This document shows, piece after piece, positions 1 to 11,300 of a stretch of 64,000 bases of DNA. Location of the stretch: assembly GCA_032164245.1 (NCBI GenBank), contig JAVMKO010000021.1:8748285-8812284 (forward strand), written 5' to 3'. A program made the position numbers and the translations under genes. The stretch comes from Sternotherus odoratus (Eukaryota; Chordata; Testudines; Kinosternidae). The notes beneath the pieces are model-generated. The model was given only the letters and a program-made list of their open reading frames with translations, ran no database searches and was not told the DNA's origin. The first letter of the stretch is position 1. Every line of letters starts with the position of its first letter.

Positions 1-252
1 CTAAACACAGCTCAGGTTTGAAGGGCCTGGAGGACTTCAGTCCAAAGGCACTTGGCTCACAACGAGGCCCGTTTAAAGAGAGCAGCACAAAACACTGTCC
101 TCTGCTCCTATGCATATGGCTAAGGACCCACCGTCCTAACCCCTCCGAAACAGGGGAGGTGCCCCATGCCCAGGGTCCAGCCTGGTCTGTTGCTTGGACT
201 CTGGACATTGCAAATGCCAGCGTAAGGGACTCCCTCCCCCTCCCGCACTCAC

Positions 253-343
253 CTCGCTTCTCCCGCACGCCCACAAACAGGACAACGGCACAGAGGATGT
301 AGATCCCGCCAATGACTCCCGCGGCGATCATGTAGGCGTTTCT
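253..343 (-). CDS. MFSD2A: MFSD2A exon 7 (residues 240-269, split codon at end)
   Basis: A 91-base exon from the ttgcccag acceptor, encoding RNAYMIAAGVIGGIYILCAV and then VLFVGVREKR. It ends with G of a split codon before a GTGAGT donor (complement of 247-252). It forms transmembrane helix 6. The next exon would lie left of the window. Confidence 0.95.
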
Positions 344-3300
344 CTGGGCAAGACGGATACAGATCCGGTGAGTGAGGCCGCCCCGCCAGGCCGCTTCGAC
401 CAGCCTCTCTTGGGGAGCTCCAGACAACGGGGCGGCCCGGGTCACGCGTGCCCCAGCGGAACCGGACGGAGCTCTCGCTGCAGACCGGGGTGGGGCAGCT
501 ATGCTGTGCTAGGGAGCTGCATCAAAAGCTCCCTGCTCCACCCCCCATAATGCCAGGGGATCCCGAAGGTCGGAGTTCCCTCTCCGCAGCCAGTTCCCAC
601 CATAAACAAAGGGACCGTACATCCTACAGGCACCTGGATATGCTTCTGCAAAAGACTCCAGTTCCGATGACCCACGAGGCTCTACGGTATTTCAGTCCCA
701 TACCTGTTGCCTAGAGACAGGTTCCCCTAGTGACCCCTAAATTCCTTAGTTACACAGCAGCTAGTGGGACCCACCCTCAGCCTGTAGGGATTTTTCTGGA
801 GGTGGGGCAAAGCAACTCAGCACATGATTTTCCACATGCTTTCCTGCCTCCAGAGTCCGGCTGAGGCTGCAGTGACAGAGCCGAGTCCCTGAACGAGGGG
901 AGGGTCAGCGGCCAGGGGGCCACAGACCTACCGTATCAGTGAGGGAGCCGGCGTCCCGGGTAACGTTCACCTCCTCCACGGCCACCGAGGAGTTAGTGAC
1001 GCCGAAGAGGCGGGAGTCCTGAATGCACGGCGTGTCCACCTGGCCCACGATCTGCCCCTGGATAGCCGTGCCCAGCACTGTGCCCAACACCTCCACCGTC
1101 ATACCTGGAGAGAGGAGCCAGGCGGGTCATTACCGCGGCATCCTGCAAGGGACCCCCCTCCCGCACATGCCTGCACCGTGGACAGGGTACGTAACGGAGA
1201 ACCCTGCCGCCTCCCAGCAACCCGTAGTCAAACCCCAGGAGCACAGATAGTTCTGCGGCTGCACCCAAGCTGTGGGTGAGGGAACGCGTGGACGCTGCAA
1301 TTGTAAGGGACATGGGAAGGGCTCTTACGGTAGGCGGTAGCGGAATCCCGTTCACTCTGCTCTCTGCTGATGAACATAGTGAGTGCTGAATAGGGAACGT
1401 GGAAACACTGCAATGGGGGAGGGGGGGGGGAAGAGAGAGAGAGAGAGAGAGAGAGAGTTAACCCTTTGGTGCAAAGACATTCATGGAAGTCAAGGGAATT
1501 CATGTTATAGACAAAGATGCTGACAGCAGGTCATAGGTCAAGTGGGTTGAAAGAGTCTTTTGCCGGAAGGAAATTCCATCCAGGTACAGAGGGGATAGAA
1601 GAATAAAGGGGAATCCTTGCTCCACCCTACCCAGGGCTGGTCTTGTCGGGGGGAGAGGGGGGGAACCTCAAACTGCTGGAATGGGAAGGAGATGAGCTCT
1701 GACTTGTCTCGCCTCTCCAGTCCCGCAGCAGATCAGCCAACAAGCTGGCCCCATGGCCAGAGGCACGTCTGGGAGCTGTAGAATCAGGGCTGCGGGGAAG
1801 CCAGGTGACACTGGCGGTCCAAGCACAGCCTTTATGGATGCTTTTAGTCTCGCGCTCCTTTCAGGGCTGCTTACGCCAATCTTGCCATTGAGGCACCAGT
1901 CCTGGGCACCCTCAGGCAGGCGAGAAAAGGCTGGCCTCCCCCCCCCCCCCCCCAAAGGAGCTCAGTTGCATGCAGGGAGGGCGGACTCACCGTCACAAGG
2001 GTCTGGAACATGCAGTAGAAGAGAAGGTACCACATCACTTGGCCACTCGAGATGTCTGGCACTAACCACACCAGGAAGTAGGAGATCACAGCGAATGGAG
2101 TGGAGAAGATGATCCTTTGGGGGAATGAGGGGGGGGGGGGAGAAATCAGCATGAACAGTGACATTAGCACCAACAGTGACATTAGCACCCACCCTCCCTA
2201 GGCTGATACAAGGGCCTTGCTCCTCCAGCTGCGAGACAGGAGACCATCCAAGAAGCAGTTCCAGCCCTCGGGGAAAATATCTTGCAACTGGGTGCATTAC
2301 ATCAGGGTGTTCCGCATTGACCACCCCTGGAGACGAGATGGATCACTGCTTCCTTTCTTGGGGATAGGGACTTAGAAATGCAGAAGATTGGCCCATAGGA
2401 ATGGCTGTATCTAATCACACAGGAGGAACTTTTCAGGCAGAGCGGGAGAGCGGGCGCTTCGGACAGGGTCCTGACTGATCGTGCCCTCGGATGTTTCCTC
2501 TTCCTCACTGCCCCAAGGGAACCCGAAGCCAGAGACTGCTGAATGCCACATCGCATGAGTCTGGCGGGAGGATGCTGGTCCCAGGATGCCCTAGTATTGT
2601 AGTGTGGCTGAGGACCCAACCTCCCAGGCAGATTCCCTGTCCTGACAGCGGACTCATGACTCCGTGTGCAATTAGGCACCTGACGACCACTGAATTTCAA
2701 AGGGATCTGGGCACCTAAACCCCTTAGGCTCCTTTAAAAAGCTTGGTCTTAAATCTTTCCCCTGGCTCCCTCTAAAGTACTGTGTGCTGTAACCCTGATC
2801 TCGGCCCCACGGCCCTTGCCACAAAGGGGCTATTTAAACCATGACACAGTACAGAACTCCAGGTCATTGGAGACGGGGAGAGGAGAGATAAAGAGCGGAC
2901 GGAGGTTTGCGGAGAAAGGCTTTGATCTCGGAGACTAAATCCCCGGCCTGCAGGGGCGTGGGGCTGCCAGGCGAACAATCAGAGGGGATGTCAGGTCAAT
3001 GGTTTGTCTATTTGGAGAAGTGATGGGGGGGCTGAAAAAGGGGGGAGGGATGGGTCCCAGCAAGGAGCTGAGAACCCATCTGCTGCCACAGAACAAGTTG
3101 AAATGATTTCAGTTGTAAGCGCTCTGGGACCATCACCTACTTTTGTAGACCACAACAGGGCCCTGATCCCAATTAAGACTCTAGATGCTACCATTACAAA
3201 ACAGCAAAGGCAGCTGGGGATGTTTCCCAGCAGAGGCTGATCAGTGTCCGAGAGCTCCTGAAACCCCTGGGACCTGGGTCCTGTCTGTACCAGAGGAAGG

Positions 3301-6300
3301 GAGAGGGACCCAACTCCAGTCTTGGCATCTCCTTCTGGCCCCGGCTCTCATCTAAGTCGAGCCGTGCTCAGCCCAGGACGAGATGCAAGAGCTGGTCCGG
3401 CAGCCTTCTCCCCCTTCCTGGCTAAGCAGCCTGCAGGAGCAAGGATGAAGGAACCAGTTCGGGCAGCAAACCCTTCACATCCTCGCCACCCCAAGGCGGA
3501 GCAGCCTGGCTTGTCTTAGCAGGGCAGAGCTGCAAGGATGCCAGTGTATTTGACACACGCCAATCAAACCTCCAGCGGGAGGGCGGGCGGAATAAAGCCC
3601 CTTTCCCCAAGCAGAGACAGAGACACTGCTTAGCCAAGGAAGAGTTAATCTTCAGACCCCAGTCCTTTGATCCTGTCCAAAGCGGCAGAGAGGGAGGGGG
3701 AAGTGGACTGGAAAGCAGGAAGCCTGCGTCTGGCTTCGGTCCCTACGGTACCCGCCAGCACAGCGCCAGGGAGGCGGGTCGCTCCCACAAGCCAGAACCA
3801 GAGCCGGGGGCTGGTTTTAGAGTCCAAATCCTCCCCTCTGCCCTGCAGGGTCAGCTTAGCAGACTGGCACGACCTGGCGATGCTGCAGCAGCTCGGAGGC
3901 TGGGCACGGCCGATCCGCCCCAACACGGACCCTCGTCCTGGTCACGAGCCACACACATCGCCTGGCCTGGAACCGTTCCTTGGGGCGCTATGGGCGGCTA
4001 CTTAAATGGAGATTAAAATTCCTCCAGCGTAAACCGGCCCATAGAGAGCAAAGGAGATTCCCCACATCAGGAGAAGGGCCAGGGTGGGGGTCCTCCCCCA
4101 CCACACCCAGGGAGGGATTTGTCCCGCATCCATACGTCACCTGCACAGCAGGGACAGCCAGACAGCTCCCAGGGGCCCGATGGAGTCAGACCATAACAGG
4201 GTTAAGGCCTTTCTCGTTTCCATTCAGGATCACTGTATCGAGGGGAGTGGGAAGGGGCAGGGGGAAGCTGGTTCAGAGGGAGGACATCCCTTTGACAAGC
4301 CACCAGCAAGACCCCACACGGAAAGAGACTAGCAGAATCCCCCGCCAGCAGGAATTCGGTACCTTGACCCATCCCATTTTTTCTGGGAAGATCTGAAAGC
4401 CCCCCCCAATAATGGGCTGGGAGGGGGAGGGAAGAGAAGCAGTTTCAGGGCGGGGGTCGCTTTACTCCAAAGAAGAATGTTACAGCTAGGACTGGATCAA
4501 TCCCACGGGGCAATGGAGACGAACACAGGCTGTGGGACGGCCTAGAAGCCTCCATCAGATTCAGCGCCCCACCGGGCTAGGTACTGTCCTTGCCGATTGA
4601 CAGTCCCTGCCTTGTGGCGTTTCCAATCCCGGCGGGGTTCGAGAGCGGATCAGGATGTTTTCCCGGGGTAGGGAGAGAACCCTTTCCTTTCTGGATTGAC
4701 AGGGCAAGGCGCGGAGTTCAAGGGAATGCGAGACACGCTGTACAGGGGGGAGAGAGGGGGAAAGACATGACCCGACATTCACATTTTTCCCTGCATCTGT
4801 CATTGCCACTGGAGGGGATGGAGCAGGCGGGCGTGTGATGACGAGGCCCGGAAGCAGCGGAAAGCACAGACTCCTGCAGCCACTCCTCTCCCGTTGAGTC
4901 ACGCCGAGTTTCCATAAACTTTTACGCAGATCCGAAGCTGCGGCAGCCTGCACGTTCCCATGCCTGCTGCGGAGGGGGCACCCCGGCCAAAGGACAGGGG
5001 TGTGCTACAAGGTTACACACAAGGGCATAACCCCACTACTGGGATGTCTGGCCTGCGTAGCGAAGGAATCAGGCGATCAGCTCACCCTGCCTCCCGCCCC
5101 CACTCATGCTGTGGCTTCCAGCCAGGAGACTGACTCCTAGTAACCCCTGGACAGGACTGTGGCAATTAGCTGAGACATCTGAAACAGACTAGACCACGCT
5201 ATGCCACACGCCCTGCCTCCCCATTGGCCAAGGGGGGGTGGCATGTTCCTCTGAACGCGGCACACCCCCCACCCCTCCCCGCCCTTAATCTTTAACCGTT
5301 TCCTCAGCTGGAGCAGAATCATTTCCCGAGCCACCCTCGGGGGATGGGCCACAGGATCTTGAGTGAGCTGCAATTGAGGTTTGCAACAGGGCCTCTTAAA
5401 TATAGGGAGAGAGCCCAAAATTCCCCCAGAAGAAACGAGGGCAGGGCAAGATGAGAGTGAGCAAGATCGCTGGCTGGGCACAGCTGTAGGGTGTGAACAG
5501 AGAAGGGAATCCACGCGGGATGAATTTGGGGGCACGGGGGGAGGGCTCTGGGCAATCCAAGCTTAAGAGACCAAAATTATAACAAGAGGGCATCAGAGAG
5601 GGACTTTTGTATTTTGGTAAGTGAACGATCAAGCCATTGTGTAGCTACAATTTTACCCTGGATTCGGGGGATATAAGCACCGCCCCTTGTCCCCACACGC
5701 AGCGGAATTATAGCCAGATGGACCCACCGAGTGAACCTTATTCCACAGATTGAAAGCACACAGCGGAGAGGGATCTTTAGAACAGTTACCAATACATTCC
5801 TTGGCAGAACTGCCTTGTTATCAGAGGGCCTCAATGGGTGAGCAGGGCTCATTAAAAGCAAGTCCTTCAAACCAGAGATCTCAGGGCTATATACAGATGA
5901 AAAAAATTCAGGATCATTCCGATTTTACAGATCGGAAAACTGAGATACAGTGATAGAGGGCCCAGGCATGGGGAGGCCTGTTTAAGTGGGTGGGATTGTC
6001 TATAGTTCTAGCTATTTAGGGTCACCAAAAGGTGGCATAATCGGGCACCCAGCTACTTGCCCAATGACACCGAGCAAGCAAAAGCCGGGAATAGAAGCCA
6101 CCATGCTCAGCTACTAGCCATGCTGCTTCCCTGCCGTAGCAATGAGGCAGGATTCCTAGGTCTAAGGCCCAGTATAATTTGAAGGGTGCAAACATTGTGA
6201 ATATTAAGTCCCCATGACCGTTCTCCCCAACCCCAGCCTTAAAGGCACAAGACCATAGCACACCAGAGGACTCCTTGTCTAGCTGTTCAAATACAGAGCG

Positions 6301-8331
6301 ATTCAAGACCAGCCCTCTGCTAGCTCAGCCTTGGAACACACCCAGAGAGCTGCTCACTGCTTGCCCACAGCCATTCCTCCAATTCCTAAGACCTCACAAC
6401 ACGCATAGTGGGGAGGGAAACTATTTTTGGCCTGTGTGTGAAGCCTGGCGTAATGCACCAAGATCAGGACGCCGTGTTTTTCATTAGAACCCCAGGGAGC
6501 AGAGGGACGGAAGTGGGGGGAAAGGACTAGCCCCACTAATTTCCCCCTTCCCATCTCCCCACCCGCTTCTCTTCTTGACATTCGGGTGCTAGATTGGCAG
6601 CCCTAGAGACGGACATTAGCTCTTTAGCCCCAGGGCAGACGGGGCCAAGCTTCTGAACGCTGCATGGCGAACGTGCTCCCATGCTCCCCTGGAGAGGCAG
6701 CGGGTGGAGATCAAGCCCCCGGACACCGTCCAAATTTCTCTGCCGCCCCGTAGTGCTGTTGCAGTGCCGTTTTCTGGGCACAGATACCCGCCTGTATGAA
6801 ATCAGGTCGGGACCGGCTCATGCAACAGACACCAACAAGCCCCAGTTTTCAGTTGCTAGCACCCTGCCGTGGACTAGAACCCATGGGGGACAGTGCTGCC
6901 CTCAGTCCACTGAACTGTCTAGCTCCCGTCCACTCCACACCCGGATTCTCTTGGATGTATCCTGTCCGTGCAAGTGCCTAGAGTCCCACGCTCCGAAGTG
7001 AGAACATCTAGCAAGGGAAGGGCAGGCGTTTTGCCACTGCCAACTCAGGCCCTGTCTCCTGTTGCTTTCTTCCCCCCCACAGAATCAGCTGTAATCATGT
7101 GACTTTCCGCAACCCACTGACCCTCGCTGTGGAAGTAACAGGTGCGGCAGAAACAGTCTTGGTTGCACCCCCACCCCACCATACACACCATCCTGAATGG
7201 CCTGGATGGACAATACTCCAAAGCCACCCGCTGCTCCGGAGACACACAGCTCGCACCTTCCAGCAGCCAAACTGTTTCACTCCCAACACAGGGCAGATCT
7301 GCCAGGAAACCAGTCTGGATAAAAAAGCCAAGCCGGACACCCAGCAACACACATATTTCAGCAAAGCCCTGCGGCTCTGTGCCCCGGAGACAGTAGCCCC
7401 CAGTGACAAACAGAGGACCCGGTTCTGTTCTCAGCGACATCGGGTTTACATCACCAATAGGTCACTGCCTTCAATGGAGGGACTCCAGATTTACACAAGG
7501 GAGAGGAGAATCGGGCCCAGTGCCTGCTGGGATGGGGGTGAGGTGGGTTGGAACCATCTTCGACTTTCTATCCAGACTCCTCCCCACCCCCATCCTTCAA
7601 AGCCGGGGGGTGGCCAACCTGAGTCGGAGGAGCCAGAATTTACCAGCGTAAATTGCCAAAGAGCCACAGTAATAGGTCAGCAGCCCCCTCTCCTCCCCCC
7701 GCCCCCATCAGCTCCCCCACCCGGCTCCCAGCACCTCCCACCCACCTGCAGCCCCACCAATTAGCGCCTCATCCTCCCTCCCTGCACCTCTTGATCAGCT
7801 GTTTCACGGGCGTGCAGGAGGGGGAGGGGGAGGAGCGCGGGCAGGGCAGGCTCAGGGGAGGGGGCGGGAAGGGGTGGAGCAGTGAGCACCCCCGGCACAT
7901 TGGAAAGTTGGCGCCTGTCTCGCCAGCCCCGAAGTCGGTGCCGCAGATTAACTTCTGAAGAGCCACGTGCCACCCCTGTTCCAAGTCAAACCAGCTCCAT
8001 GGAGACCAGAAAGCTAAGAGCGCCTCAGAAGAAGAGGGTTCAGAACAGGCTACAGCTCTTGGAAATCCCCCACCACTGCCAACGCGGATTCCGTTCCTGC
8101 AGTGGTAGAAGGCCTGGCCCCCACTGCTTTCCAGCAGGGTTTTCAGATCCCGTGTGTGGATCAGCATGTGGATCTGCTAGTACAACCGAACAGTCACGAG
8201 TATGGGGGGGGGGGAGGGGGGGGGACTCTACGTTTCCTTCCCCCGTCACACCCGGGCAATGGAGATAAAAGCAGCTGCCAGGGGTGGGGCCAGTCACACC
8301 AACTTACATTTCTTACCAGCTGCAGAGAGAG

Positions 8332-8372
<41 letters not shown>

Positions 8373-11300
8373 GACCTTCCCCTCCTTCCACCCCAGCGAC
8401 CCGTGTCCCAGCGCTGTGATAAAGGAACACACTGTGCCTTCCGTCTGATGATTCATATGCCGATCGACAGACGCGGGTCCCCACCCCCGCAGCCCACTTC
8501 ACAGAGCTCGCTCTGCCCTCGTCTCGCTTCCCTTCCTGTCCCCTGTGTTTAGACAGCGCCTGGCGCGGCGGAATCCCGGGCATCTCCTCTGGGCCCTACC
8601 ACAGCCCACAACCAATCCGGGGGCTGACTTATCAAGAGGCAGGTGAGGGCTCAGGAGAGCAGAGAGGAGGGGCCACCTTTGTAACAAGGGATCTGGGGGG
8701 AGGGAAGAAAAATCACCCCAAAGGTCCATCAAAGAGTCCCCCCCCCCCTGCCCCAGGAGCATGCCCACCACCAGAAACACATTCTCTTAGCACTCACAGA
8801 GGCCACAGAGCTTGGCGCAGCTGCCAGCCCTTGCTCCCATCCCACACCAGGGAGTTCCTACCCTCAGATGTACCGGGGTGGATAACCCCAGCAAGGCACC
8901 TCCGGCATAGGGGCTGAGCGAGAGTCGCTCCTGGGCGAGCGAGGCCCACTTAACTATCGGTCGCGGGGGTCACCGATTCCCGCACTACAGAGTTTCCCTC
9001 TCCACCGTCTGGAGGCTGCAAAAGGCCGAAGGCCCAGAAAATAGAGTTTCCCTCCTTGTCCCTCGGGGCTCTTCTCATAGGTCAGGCATCTTCCACAACG
9101 TGGTAAGCCATCTCGGGGTTCCTCAGCCTTCAGCTGGCTGCCAAGCGCCTGTTCCGTTCACCACACAGACTTGAGATCTAAGTCCCTTCCCTCTGGTTCC
9201 CCACACGCAACACGGGGATGACATTAACCCTTCCTGGACTCCTCCAGGTGGAGCGCAACTGGCAAACACAGGGCAGCCAATGCGAGCCTCTACTCTCGAG
9301 AAGGCCCCCGGGATCCTAAAGCCGACCTGGAAGGACCCTGCTGCCGTTGCGTCCGAGGGAACCCAAGCTAGTCCACGCGGAGTCCCGACCTCAGGCCATG
9401 ACGCAAAATCCCCAGCTCCAACAAGCTTCACTTACCAGGGCATCAGGCGTCCGAGGCGGCTCCAAGGGGTTTTACTGATGAAGAAACCCACCATGGGGTC
9501 GGTGATCGCGTCCCAGGCTCGACCCACAAAGAGGATGATGGAGGCATAGAAAGGGTCCAGCTGTTATAGAAAGAGAGAGGACAGAGTTCACTTGGCTAGC
9601 CTTGGAAAGGAGACAGGGACCCCATGGCCCTGAGGCGGTCAAAGCCTCTTCCCCCGGCTGATTGCTTTCCCTGAAGGTCTTAGCCTCGACTTTCAGCATT
9701 TGGGAACGGAGCTGGTGCACATGGCCCCTCCCCCCCACATTTCCAGGGTGGCTCAGAGGCAAGGGATCTATCTGATCCCTCTCCCCGCTTTGAGATGGCT
9801 ACCCCAGGGGCTGGTAGAGGCAGCCTGCAGCTGGAAGTAGGATTTCAGTCCATCCCATATGAAACTCTTGGCCATTTCATTGCAACAGACACCAACTAAA
9901 CACCTCCAGTGCCCTGTGTCAGCGTAAGTCTGCCCCCCGGCCTGCCCACGATCTCAGTTGGAGATGAGGATGTAGGAGAAGCCATCACCTTTCCATCCTA
10001 GCTACCTCCAGAACGTGACACAAACCCCCTCCGTCCATCACATCAGAATATATAGCTCTCTGTAGATACCAGTCTCTCCATCAGCACCGGGAGCAGAAGA
10101 GCATCTAGGCCCAATACTCCTACTTTGCATGCGCATAACAGATGCCATTCGATCTTAAAACTCAGAGAGGTGGGTCAGTATTATCCCATTTTACAGACAG
10201 GGAAATGGAGGCACAGAACAGTGCACACGGTCACACAGGACACGGGTGGCAAAGTTGGGAGTAAAAACCCAGGAGACCTTGCCTCCCAATGCCAGCTCTA
10301 AGCCCTCTGAAGAAATCACTCCAATCCGAGCCATGCTTCCTTTTTTCGGGAAGGGAATTTGCTAGCGTTTTAGAAATGCAGAGCAGAATTTTCTGACTTG
10401 AATGCTTGAAGTTTGGCACCTAAATCCATATGTAGGCACCTGAATTTCAGGTCACTTTTCCCCCCCAAGGCACTTAACGCTGATTGCGTCCCATGAGAAT
10501 TCTGTACTCTGCAACTCATCCTCCCCGTCCCCGCCAGCCACGCTACTTCTACCTGTGAAAATGAGGCGTCACGGGGCGAACCTTTCCGTTTGAAAAGTGC
10601 CTTTATTATTTTGGACAGAAATCCTCCCTGCTAAAAACCCCTCTGAAAGGGACGTAGCCCAGCTAAGACTTGTAAGACTCATTCTAAGATTCCTCTATAC
10701 AACACTGAACAGTTACTGTGTGGGAAAGCCCTTGGTGGGGGGTGGGTTTTCCCTCCGTATGACTCTCAGCAGCTGAGCTCACCGATCACAAGAGCACCCT
10801 GTATTTAAATCTCCCCCATCACCATCAAGTGCCTCCCAGCAGTCAGCTGATTAAGGCAATGGCAAACCCTTACACTTATCAGAGAGGTAGCCGTGTTAGT
10901 CTTGAATAGCAGAGGTAACAAAGAGTCCTGTGGCACCTATACATACCTTACATGTATAGCCCTCAATGCTACACTACACAGCCTGGGGCCTCTCTCCAAT
11001 CAGGCACCTGCCCTGTTTTATACATTGCTGGGCAAGTAGAAAAATCCACCAGGGAACCTCCGCCCATCTCTCCCCATCCGCTGACCGGAGACTAGAAGAG
11101 CGCTAAGCCCCAAATCCTTCCTCATCCTGAGCTCAGGTCAGAGTAAAAATAGCCACGCAAGACGACTGGGTCACAATGGGTGTGTTTTGGATCCAGAGAA
11201 TCCCATGCTTGCATCCAGAGCCCCCAGGTATTCCCCTGACTCTGGCTACAAACCAGCCGGGCTGAAAAAATTACCTGTGCGACATCCAGCAGGTAGATCT

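Noticed and set aside
8330..8375. Cysteine/valine or threonine/histidine repeat proteins
   Set aside because: These are translations of a GT microsatellite.
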